Source: an uncultured Clostridia bacterium (GTDB lineage: Bacteria; Bacillota; Clostridia; RGIG6154). From it: 5,906 nucleotides of DNA. Numbering within the stretch: position 1 is the stretch's first letter; the number at the start of each line of letters is the position of its first letter. A program made the translations under genes and the position numbers. Under the pieces are notes generated by a model. That model saw only the letters and a list, made by a program, of their open reading frames with translations, had not been told where the DNA came from and made no database searches. This document shows, piece by piece, positions 1 through 5,590 of the stretch. The stretch is taken from contig CAKSHV010000103.1 in NCBI GenBank assembly GCA_934457515.1, positions 1 through 5,906 of the forward strand, read 5' to 3'.

Positions 1-692
1 GTGTTTGCACAAAGCTGATTGAAAGAAATACCACCATTCCGACAAAGAAGAGCCAGATTTTCTCCACGGCGGCGGACGGTCAGACTTCGGTTGACATTCA
101 TGTTTTGCAGGGCGAGCGTGAAATGGCACAGGACAACAAGACATTAGGTAGGTTCCAGCTGACCGGAATAGCGCCGGCTCCGAGAGGCGTTCCGCAGATT
201 GAAGTTACATTCGATATTGACGCAAACGGCATTGTTAACGTTTCCGCAAAAGACCTCGGAACGGGTCAGGAACAGAAAATTACCATTACCGCAAGCACAA
301 ATCTTTCGGACGAAGATATCGACAAGGCGGTTAAAGAGGCTGAAAAATTTGCTGAAGAGGATAAGAAGAGAAAAGAAGGCATTGAGGTTCGCAACCAGGC
401 AGATTCTTTGGTATATCAGTCCGAAAAGGCACTTGATGAGCTGAAAGATAAGATTTCCGAAGAAGAAAGCGCGAAAATCAAAGCGGCTTGCGAAAAGGTT
501 AAAACTGCATTAAACGGCACCGATAACGATGCGATTAAGGCGGCAACCGAAGAATTGCAGAAAGAATTTTACGAGATTTCCGCAAAGCTTTACAATCAGG
601 CTAACCCGAACGGCGGTGCACAGGGCGCACAGGGCGGAACAAACCCGGGCGGCCCGAATGAGGCAAACGGCGACGTTGTGGATGACGAGTAA
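1..692 (+). CDS. dnaK: Chaperone DnaK (Hsp70), C-terminal part, 5' end outside window
   Basis: This is the last 229 residues of the ATP-dependent cytoplasmic chaperone DnaK. The frame is open from base 3 (bases 1-2 finish a glycine codon) and starts [14 protein letters not shown], which in Hsp70s lies just after the interdomain linker. The ATPase domain is therefore upstream and not visible. Residues 1 to about 100 of the fragment form the beta-sandwich substrate-binding domain, with the conserved stretches [16 protein letters not shown] and GIVNVSAKD. The rest is the helical lid, rich in Lys and Glu, then a Gly/Asn/Ala-rich tail ending in VVDDE, a shortened form of the usual acidic end. DnaJ follows directly and is its co-chaperone, so this is a heat-shock operon. 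Any HrcA/CIRCE control site would lie upstream of the window. Identification is essentially certain. Confidence 0.98.
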   Translation, partial: VCTKLIERNTTIPTKKSQIFSTAADGQTSVDIHVLQGEREMAQDNKTLGRFQLTGIAPAPRGVPQIEVTFDIDANGIVNVSAKDLGTGQEQKITITASTNLSDEDIDKAVKEAEKFAEEDKKRKEGIEVRNQADSLVYQSEKALDELKDKISEEESAKIKAACEKVKTALNGTDNDAIKAATEELQKEFYEISAKLYNQANPNGGAQGAQGGTNPGGPNEANGDVVDDE

Positions 693-710
693 TTAAAAAT
701 CAGTTTGGGA

Positions 711-734
711 AAAGCAGAGCACGCGCTCTGCTTT
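711..734 (+). promoter_or_regulatory. Perfect 10-bp hairpin between dnaK and dnaJ
   Basis: AAAGCAGAGC (711-720) pairs perfectly with GCTCTGCTTT (725-734) around an ACGC loop. It lies 18 bases after the dnaK stop and 24 bases before the dnaJ start. Only three T bases end the right arm and the next bases are ACCC, so it is a poor intrinsic terminator. It could be a partial terminator, an mRNA processing site or a 3'-end stabiliser that keeps DnaK in excess over DnaJ. The structure is seen; the role is inferred. Confidence 0.6.
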
Positions 735-758
735 ACCCGCTTTTGAGAGGTATAGACT

Positions 759-1895
759 ATGGCGGAAAAAAGAGACTATTATGAGGTGCTCGGCATACAA
801 AAGGGTGCGGACGAGGCGACAATCAAAAAGGCATACCGAACCATGGCGAAAAAATATCATCCGGACATGAATCCGGGCGATAAAGACGCCGAGGCGAAGT
901 TTAAAGAAGTGAACGAGGCCTATGAAGTGCTTTCCAATCCCGAAAAGAAGAGCCGGTATGACCAGTTTGGCCACGCGGGGGTTGACCCGAGTGCGGCAGG
1001 CGGCGCAGGTGCCGGGGGCTTTGGCGGTTTTGGCGGATTCGGCGACATGGGCGATATTTTTGACAGTTTTTTCGGCGGCGGTTTTTCGTCCTCCTCTGCA
1101 CGGTCAAACGCGCCCCGTCAGGGCAGCGACATTGAGATTGAAGCGGACATTACCTTTGAAGAGGCCGCTTTCGGCGTGAAAAAAGATTTGGCATTTAAGC
1201 GCATTGAACTTTGCCCCGACTGCAACGGTTCGGGCGCGAAAAAGGGCACCAGTCCCGAAACCTGTTCGGCGTGCCGCGGCACGGGTCAAATTAAACAAGT
1301 GCAGAAAACAATGCTTGGCAACATGATGACGTCCCGACCTTGCACAAAGTGCGGCGGCAAGGGCAAAATCATTAAAACGCCCTGTCCGACTTGCAGCGGC
1401 AGAGGGGTTGTTTCCAAAAACAAGAGAATTAAATTAGACATTCCGGCGGGCATTGACAACGGGCAGTATCTGCAAAAGCGCGGATTTGGCAATGCGGGCG
1501 CAAACGGCGGGCCGTACGGTGATTTGCTGATTGGAATCCGCATTAAACCGCATCCGATTTTTAAGCGCCGCGGTGCGGATGTTTTCTGCGAGGTGCCGAT
1601 TACCTTTACCGAGGCGGCGCTTGGCGGCGAGATTGACGTGCCGACCATTCACGGAACGCAGAAGTTTAAAATTCCCGAGGGCACACAGACGGGAACGTCA
1701 TTTACCATTAAGGGCAAGGGCATTAAAAAGGTGTTCGGCATGGGCGACCACAACTTTACCGTTACGGTGGATGTGCCGAAGAATTTAAATGCCAAACAAA
1801 AAGAGCTGCTGAAAGAATTTGCGGCGCTGGACAAAGGTGAAAATAACAAGAACAAGGGCTCGTTTATGGATAAAATGAAAGAGCTGTTCAAATAG
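759..1895 (+). CDS. dnaJ: Chaperone protein DnaJ (class A Hsp40)
   Basis: This 378-residue protein is the co-chaperone that brings unfolded clients to DnaK and stimulates its ATPase in the cytoplasm. The J domain spans residues 1-70 with the essential HPD motif at 34-36. A Gly/Phe-rich region follows (about 77-110) and includes a DIF motif at 99-101. The zinc-binding region carries all four CxxCxGxG repeats, starting at Cys152, Cys169, Cys195 and Cys209, so both zinc sites should be intact. The C-terminal beta domains and dimerisation end follow (about 220-378). Length and domain order match normal class A DnaJ. The ATG at 759 is preceded by GAGAGG (745-750) at an 8-base spacing and gives the usual start (M-A-E-K-R-D-Y-Y-E-V-L-G). 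It lies 66 bases after dnaK and 17 bases before the favoured prmA start. Nothing seems broken. Confidence 0.98.
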   Translation: MAEKRDYYEVLGIQKGADEATIKKAYRTMAKKYHPDMNPGDKDAEAKFKEVNEAYEVLSNPEKKSRYDQFGHAGVDPSAAGGAGAGGFGGFGGFGDMGDIFDSFFGGGFSSSSARSNAPRQGSDIEIEADITFEEAAFGVKKDLAFKRIELCPDCNGSGAKKGTSPETCSACRGTGQIKQVQKTMLGNMMTSRPCTKCGGKGKIIKTPCPTCSGRGVVSKNKRIKLDIPAGIDNGQYLQKRGFGNAGANGGPYGDLLIGIRIKPHPIFKRRGADVFCEVPITFTEAALGGEIDVPTIHGTQKFKIPEGTQTGTSFTIKGKGIKKVFGMGDHNFTVTVDVPKNLNAKQKELLKEFAALDKGENNKNKGSFMDKMKELFK

Positions 1896-1901
1896 AAAGG
1901 A
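1896..1901 (+). promoter_or_regulatory. Ribosome binding site deciding the prmA start
   Basis: The AAAGGA sequence directly after the dnaJ stop overlaps the ATG at 1901, so it cannot serve that codon. It stands 11 bases before the ATG at 1913, a long but workable spacing. The 1913 start also gives M-N-W-T-E-V, which fits how PrmA proteins usually begin. Confidence 0.6.
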
Positions 1902-1912
1902 TGAGCTGTTTC

Positions 1913-2869
1913 ATGAATTGGACGGAGGTTGTAATTTCCACAAATACTGCGGGAATCGAGCCGATTACGGGGCTTTTGCTGAATCTGGGCATCACGGGCG
2001 TTCAGATTGAAAATCCCGAGGATTTTAACGAATTTTTGGCGGGCACGCAGACTTATTGGGACTATGTGGACGAGAGCCTTATGCATTTAAAAGAGGGCGA
2101 AACGCGCATGACGGTGTACTTGCCCGAAAACGCGCAAGGCGCTGAAACGTTAAAGAGTTTAAAGCAGGGACTTTTGGATTTGGGTTCGGATTACGGAACG
2201 CTGGCGCTGAAAATAAAGGGCGTTAAAGAAGAGGACTGGGAAAATAACTGGAAGAAGTTTTTTAAGCCGTTTACCATCGGCGAGCATATTTTAATTAAGC
2301 CGACCTGGGAGACGGTTGAGAACACCGAAAACCGAAAAATCTTAGAAATTGACCCCGGTTCGAGCTTCGGAACGGGTACACATGAAACCACGAAGCTTTG
2401 TTTGGAAACGCTTGAAAATATTGTGCATGCCGGCGATTCGGTTTTAGACTTAGGCTGCGGCAGCGGTATTTTGTCTATCGGTGCGCAATTAATGGGCGCG
2501 TCCGACCTTACGATGGTGGACATTGATATGAATTCGGTTCGTGTGGCGAAAGAAAATTTGGCGCAGAATCACATTCCGGAGAGCGAATATAAGGCATATT
2601 GCGGAAACATTATTTCGGACGCAGAGCTTAAAGCTAAACTTTGCGAAAAGAAATATGATATTGTGGTTGCAAACATTGTGGCAGACGTTTTAAAGGCGAT
2701 GAGCGGGCATTTTGCAGACTTTTTGAAAGAGGACGGCACGCTTGTGATTTCGGGCATTATCAGCGAGCGGTGCAAGGAAGTGACCGATGTGGTTTGCGGC
2801 TGCGGCTTTAAAATCATTGAGGAAAAAGAAGAGGGCGACTGGTCCTGCGTGGTGCTGAAACGTGCATAA
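1913..2869 (+). CDS. prmA: Ribosomal protein L11 methyltransferase PrmA
   Basis: This 318-residue cytoplasmic enzyme transfers methyl groups from S-adenosylmethionine to lysine and N-terminal amino groups of ribosomal protein L11. The N-terminal part (to about residue 100) is the L11-recognition domain. Then come the tryptophan-rich linker motif EDWENNWKKFFKP (107-119), the PrmA signature IDPGSSFGTGTHETT (146-160), the SAM-binding loop VLDLGCGSG (177-185), an acidic residue closing the next strand in VDID (202-205), and VVANIVADVL (251-260), the motif IV equivalent. Length is close to the usual 310-320. An ATG at 1901 would add four residues (M-S-C-F) but has no usable ribosome site. It follows dnaJ by 17 bases and is probably co-transcribed with it, a common arrangement in Clostridia. 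A terminator begins 4 bases after its stop, so it is likely the last gene of the heat-shock operon. Confidence 0.96.
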   Translation: MNWTEVVISTNTAGIEPITGLLLNLGITGVQIENPEDFNEFLAGTQTYWDYVDESLMHLKEGETRMTVYLPENAQGAETLKSLKQGLLDLGSDYGTLALKIKGVKEEDWENNWKKFFKPFTIGEHILIKPTWETVENTENRKILEIDPGSSFGTGTHETTKLCLETLENIVHAGDSVLDLGCGSGILSIGAQLMGASDLTMVDIDMNSVRVAKENLAQNHIPESEYKAYCGNIISDAELKAKLCEKKYDIVVANIVADVLKAMSGHFADFLKEDGTLVISGIISERCKEVTDVVCGCGFKIIEEKEEGDWSCVVLKRA

Positions 2870-2873
2870 AAAT

Positions 2874-2908
2874 AAGGGAGCTGCGGCAGTTTGCCGCGGT
2901 TCCTTTTT
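2874..2908 (+). terminator. Rho-independent terminator after prmA
   Basis: The arms at 2874-2888 and 2892-2906 can form a 15-bp stem with three G-U pairs and a GTT loop, with a GC-rich upper half. A run of five T (2904-2908) overlaps the foot of the right arm and ends the structure. It starts 4 bases after the prmA stop and probably closes the dnaK-dnaJ-prmA transcript. Confidence 0.82.
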
Positions 2909-2926
2909 GACTTTAAAAAGGTTTTT

Positions 2927-2932
2927 AGGAGG
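2927..2932 (+). promoter_or_regulatory. Ribosome binding site of the cysteine-cluster gene
   Basis: A perfect AGGAGG lies 8 bases before the ATG at 2941. A TTG at 2935 is in the same frame but only 2 bases from this site, so the ATG is the start. Only 18 bases separate the preceding T-run from this site, which leaves little room for a separate promoter. Confidence 0.85.
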
Positions 2933-2940
2933 AATTGCGC

Positions 2941-3465
2941 ATGAAAATGACGGCAAAGGCGTTTTACGAACCGCTTTATAAAATGCTTTATGATGTGACG
3001 CCCTTAAAAAAGGACTGCGGTGTGCTGTGCGATGCGGCGTGCTGCAAGGACGGCGAAGAAGAGGCGGGCATGCTGCTGTTTCCGGGCGAAGAACAGCTGC
3101 TTTTGGATGCTGATTTTGCAAAAATTGAGGATTCAAACTGCGAGTTCGGTAAAACGGGTGTGGCAAAGCTTTTTGTGTGCAACGGCGTGTGCGACCGCCA
3201 TCTCCGCCCGCTTGCCTGCCGCATTTTTCCGCTTTTGCCCTATCGGCATGCGGGAGAGCCGTTAAAACTGATTATGGACCCGCGGGCAAGGGGCATGTGT
3301 CCGCTTTCGAGAAGTTTAGAAGTTTCGCAGTTAGAGCCCGAATTTGTAAGCCGCGTGCAAAAGGCGATGGAGCGAATTTTGCAGCTGAAGGACGGCGCGG
3401 ATTACATAGACATGTTATCAGACATTGCGGACGAGGCGGATTTTTTGTGTCAAGGTAAGCGCTGA
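2941..3465 (+). CDS. Small cysteine-rich protein, YkgJ-like cysteine-cluster family
   Basis: A 174-residue soluble protein with no signal peptide or membrane segment. It carries ten cysteines, at 26, 30, 34, 35, 67, 80, 84, 93, 120 and 170. The CGVLCDAACC block (26-35, C-x3-C-x3-CC) and the C-x3-C at 80-84, followed by R-P-L-A-C-R-I-F-P-L-L-P (89-100), resemble the YkgJ family (UPF0153), in which clustered cysteines are thought to bind zinc or an iron-sulphur centre. The biochemical role of that family is unsettled, so no reaction is assigned. A strong ribosome site supports the ATG at 2941. It sits between the prmA terminator and a second terminator, so it may be its own unit or be read through from prmA. 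Family assignment is from memory of motifs and is moderately sure; that the gene is real is very likely. Confidence 0.75.
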   Translation: MKMTAKAFYEPLYKMLYDVTPLKKDCGVLCDAACCKDGEEEAGMLLFPGEEQLLLDADFAKIEDSNCEFGKTGVAKLFVCNGVCDRHLRPLACRIFPLLPYRHAGEPLKLIMDPRARGMCPLSRSLEVSQLEPEFVSRVQKAMERILQLKDGADYIDMLSDIADEADFLCQGKR

Positions 3466-3500
3466 AACGCGAATGGGAGGACATTGATTTAAAATTAAGG

Positions 3501-3533
3501 GGCGGGAGCAAAACACATCGTTTTGCTCCCGCC
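3501..3533. terminator. Bidirectional terminator between convergent genes
   Basis: The arms at 3501-3514 and 3520-3533 form a perfect 14-bp stem with an ACATC loop. On the + strand a T-rich tail follows (TGTTTCTTTTGTTT). On the - strand the tail reads CCTTAATTTTAAAT. It lies 35 bases after the + strand cysteine-cluster gene and 28 bases beyond the stop of the - strand regulator, so it can end both transcripts. Confidence 0.88.
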
Positions 3534-3561
3534 TGTTTCTTTTGTTTACAAAGACCACGGC

Positions 3562-4389
3562 TTATTTTCGGGCGGATTTGGGCGACATGCCAAACCGCTG
3601 TTTGAAAATTTTCGTAAAGTTTGAGGCGGAGCTGAATCCGCTTTCCAAGCACACCTCGGTTACGGTCATGGAGGTGGTGGAAAGGAGCATTAGTGCGTAA
3701 TCAAGGCGTATGTTGCGCAGGTATTCGTGAAAAGATATACAAAGCTCGGTTTTAAAGAGCTTGCAAAAATATTCGGGGGTTAAGTGCACCGATTTTGCCA
3801 AGTCTTTCAGGGTTACGGGCTGCTTAAAATTTTCGCGGATATATTGCAGGGCTTTACGTATGGCGGGGTTGGAAATGCCGAAACGTGTGGTTTTGGCTTT
3901 GCGCAGAATTTCAACCGCAATTTCTAAAATGTAGGCGCGGATAAGCAAATCGCCGCACAAATTTTGTTCTTCGTTTTCTTTCAGCAGTTTTTTAAAGCAG
4001 GTGTCTATTTTTTCGGTATCTTTTTCGGACAGGTGCGCCAAAAGCGCGCCGTTTTTGGTATAGAGCAAATCCAAAACGCTGCCGGGCAGCATATCGTCTG
4101 CAAAACAAAGACTGTAGAGTTTTGTGGATTCATGAAACGCTGTGTAGTGATGCACGTCCTGCGGGAACATGAAAAGCAGCATACCGCTGCCGCACTTTGT
4201 TTCTTGACCGTTAATCACCTGGGTGCAGCTGCCCTTTGAAATAAACTCGATTTCGGTAAAAATGTGGTTATGAATGGACGGAAAGTCTGTGCAGCCCGCC
4301 TCGCGCACCTCAGATATGACCAAAAAATGATTGTTTTGGTGAAGCACACTTTCGCGGCTGCGCTGCCACACGTTGATATATTTATCCAT
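3562..4389 (-). CDS. AraC/XylS-family transcriptional regulator
   Basis: A 275-residue DNA-binding regulator. Residues of about 20-150 form the N-terminal sensing part, with a cupin-like pattern (HNHIFTEIEFISKG at 40-53, then G-S-G-M-L-L-F-M-F-P-Q-D-V-H-H at 67-81) as in AraC-type proteins that bind sugars or related ligands. Residues of about 176-275 carry the two helix-turn-helix units: the first around 192-213 (TLKDLAKSVHLTPEYFCKLF) and the second around 241-263, ending with the family signature GFSSASNFTKIFKQRFGMSP (251-270). The ATG is preceded on its own strand by GGAGGG at a 5-base spacing. It is divergent from the glycosidase-like gene, 137 bases away, which suggests it controls that gene and perhaps itself. 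The ligand cannot be predicted. Family assignment is very sure; the target is inference from position. Confidence 0.95.
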   Translation of the reverse strand: MDKYINVWQRSRESVLHQNNHFLVISEVREAGCTDFPSIHNHIFTEIEFISKGSCTQVINGQETKCGSGMLLFMFPQDVHHYTAFHESTKLYSLCFADDMLPGSVLDLLYTKNGALLAHLSEKDTEKIDTCFKKLLKENEEQNLCGDLLIRAYILEIAVEILRKAKTTRFGISNPAIRKALQYIRENFKQPVTLKDLAKSVHLTPEYFCKLFKTELCISFHEYLRNIRLDYALMLLSTTSMTVTEVCLESGFSSASNFTKIFKQRFGMSPKSARK

Positions 4390-4422
4390 ATCTGCCCTCC
4401 GTGGATTAATTTCACGCTATTT

Positions 4423-4445
4423 TTGATTAAAAAACGCGTTGATTA
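4423..4445 (+). repeat. TTGATTA direct repeat, 16-base period
   Basis: Two exact TTGATTA copies (4423-4429 and 4439-4445) start 16 bases apart. The second overlaps the proposed -35 box of the rightward promoter. They could be regulator half-sites, but seven AT-rich bases recur easily by chance here. Confidence 0.4.
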
Positions 4446-4466
4446 TATTAAATTTACGTGTATAAT
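4439..4466 (+). promoter_or_regulatory. Probable sigma-A promoter of the glycosidase-like gene
   Basis: A perfect TATAAT -10 box (4461-4466) is preceded by TTGATT (4439-4444) with a 16-base spacer. Transcription would start near 4473 and leave a leader of about 54 bases before the ATG at 4527. It is the best rightward promoter match in this region. The flanking DNA is very AT-rich, which raises the chance of accidental matches. Confidence 0.6.
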
Positions 4467-4469
4467 TAA

Positions 4470-4498
4470 AGTATAAGGCATAAATTTAAAAATTGCAA
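4470..4498 (-). promoter_or_regulatory. Candidate promoter of the AraC-type regulator
   Basis: On the - strand TTGCAA (4493-4498) and TATACT (4470-4475) stand 17 bases apart, matching 4/6 and 5/6 of the consensus. Transcription would start near 4463 and overlap the rightward start region face to face. A second - strand TATAAT at 4442-4447 has no good -35 partner. Confidence 0.35.
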
Positions 4499-4512
4499 GA
4501 CAAATTTAAAAA
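4482..4512 (+). repeat. 11-bp direct repeat, 20-base period, candidate operator
   Basis: AAATTTAAAAA occurs exactly at 4482-4492 and 4502-4512, with starts 20 bases apart, about two helical turns. A shorter AAATTTA copy is at 4450-4456. The copies flank the TTGCAA element at 4493-4498, and the second runs into the ribosome binding site (AGGAGG, 4514-4519). AraC-type proteins often bind direct half-sites about 21 bases apart, so this could be the regulator's own site; that role is inference. Confidence 0.5.
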
Positions 4513-4526
4513 GAGGAGGAAACGAA

Positions 4527-5558
4527 ATGGAAAAATTGCTTACCGGTGTTGCTTATCACGGCAACCGTATTTTAAAGCATGTGGAAGAGGATATGATAGA
4601 TATTGTGAACCACAACATGAATCTGGTAGTACACATGTTTACCCACAACGACTGGGACAGACATTTAAAGGTGATGAAAGACATTGTGAACATCACGAAG
4701 TACTACGGACTGGACATGTGGGTTGATAACTGGGGAATCGGAGGCCCTCCGGGGGACAAATCGTTCTTTACCGGCCAGCACCCCGAAACCCGCATGATGT
4801 ATAACGACGGCACGGCGGATCCGGTTCGCGTTTGCTTTAACCGCGAGGAACTTTTGACCTTTACAAAAGACTGGGTGTATACGGTGAAAGAGTTTGGCGG
4901 CGAGAAAATTATGTGGGACGAACCGCATATTCCGCCGCATTTGCCCGAAATGGACCAGAATCGGTATGGCTGCTGCTGCGAGGTGTGCCAGAAATTATTT
5001 TACGAAAAATATCACAAGCCGCTGCCCCTTGACGGCATGACCGATGAAATGAAAGAATTCCGCGCGTGGAGCATGCAGCAGTATTTCAACAAGGTAACGC
5101 ATTATGCGGCAAGCCTTGGCATGGAGAACATTGCGGTTGTTATGGTGCACACGCTTGACAGCACGCAGGGCATTATTCACACGCCCGATTTACATAATTT
5201 TGGCATTGACCCCTATTGGGATCCGAAAGACGGCAAACGGGATCCGTATGAATATGTGTACACCAACACGAAAAAACAAGTGGATTTGGCTAAATCGCTT
5301 GGAAAGGACAGCCACACCTGGGTGCAGGGATTTGACATTCCCGCGGGCAAGGAGGACGAACTGATACTTGCGACCGATGCGGCATATGACGCGGGTGCGC
5401 GCACCATTTTGGACTGGAGCTTCCGCGGTGCGGAGTCGAATACCTATAAAGCGGACAATGCGGAACTGACATGGCAGGTGATGGGCGAGGCAATGGGCAG
5501 AATCCGTGCGCGCCATTTTGACAATATCCGAAATGAAAAGCTTTCAAAATTGAAATAA
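4527..5558 (+). CDS. Putative TIM-barrel glycoside-hydrolase-like protein
   Basis: A 343-residue protein without signal peptide, so probably cytoplasmic. I do not recognise the family. Eight candidate beta strands occur in order, as in a (beta/alpha)8 barrel: LTGVAYHGN (5-13), MNLVVHMFT (31-39), LDMWVDNWGI (62-71), EKIMWDEPH (126-134), NIAVVMVHT (201-209), FGIDPYWD (225-232), HTWVQGFDIP (263-272) and RTILDWSFRGAE (292-303). Glu132 in WDEPH ends strand 4, where acid/base residues sit in many glycosidases. The CCCEVC block (149-154) followed by FYEKY recalls the cysteine-bearing segment of family 42 beta-galactosidases and may bind metal. The Q-x-F, DAGA and D-W pattern near the end recalls the DUF4015 putative glycosidases. 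No clear nucleophile Glu ends strand 7, so the reaction is open. AGGAGG (4514-4519) lies 7 bases before the ATG. A secreted-protein gene follows after 32 bases and an AraC-type regulator diverges, suggesting sugar use. Confidence 0.7.
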   Translation: MEKLLTGVAYHGNRILKHVEEDMIDIVNHNMNLVVHMFTHNDWDRHLKVMKDIVNITKYYGLDMWVDNWGIGGPPGDKSFFTGQHPETRMMYNDGTADPVRVCFNREELLTFTKDWVYTVKEFGGEKIMWDEPHIPPHLPEMDQNRYGCCCEVCQKLFYEKYHKPLPLDGMTDEMKEFRAWSMQQYFNKVTHYAASLGMENIAVVMVHTLDSTQGIIHTPDLHNFGIDPYWDPKDGKRDPYEYVYTNTKKQVDLAKSLGKDSHTWVQGFDIPAGKEDELILATDAAYDAGARTILDWSFRGAESNTYKADNAELTWQVMGEAMGRIRARHFDNIRNEKLSKLK

Positions 5559-5574
5559 ACAGAAAAAACGGTTG

Positions 5575-5581
5575 AAAGGAG
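5575..5581 (+). promoter_or_regulatory. Ribosome binding site deciding the start of the secreted protein
   Basis: AAAGGAG stands 9 bases before the ATG at 5591. An in-frame ATG at 5582 touches this site and would add M-E-Y ahead of the signal peptide, so 5591 is preferred. Confidence 0.75.
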
Positions 5582-5590
5582 ATGGAATAT

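Noticed and set aside
711..734. Calling the dnaK-dnaJ hairpin a full terminator
   Set aside because: It lacks a T-run after the stem, and dnaJ needs expression from the operon, so it is listed as a regulatory or processing hairpin.
1901..1903. Upstream ATG as the prmA start
   Set aside because: The only ribosome-site sequence overlaps it, and the added M-S-C-F residues do not fit the usual PrmA beginning.
1649..2086. Antisense 145-codon open frame across the end of dnaJ and start of prmA
   Set aside because: It lies wholly opposite two well-supported genes, shows no recognisable motif, and its composition is what the complement of those genes gives.
2935..2937. TTG as start of the cysteine-cluster gene
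   Set aside because: It is only 2 bases from AGGAGG, whereas the ATG at 2941 has ideal spacing.
2690..3166. Antisense 158-codon open frame across prmA and the cysteine-cluster gene
   Set aside because: It runs through the prmA terminator and the strong ribosome site of the opposite gene, and its product is low-complexity without domain signs.
3501..3533. Reading the 14-bp inverted repeat as a mobile-element end
   Set aside because: It lies between convergent genes with T-rich tails on both strands, there is no transposase or target duplication nearby, and a bidirectional terminator explains it.
3272..3652. Antisense 126-codon open frame overlapping the cysteine-cluster gene and the end of the regulator
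   Set aside because: It reads straight through the bidirectional terminator and overlaps the AraC-type gene on the same strand in another frame.
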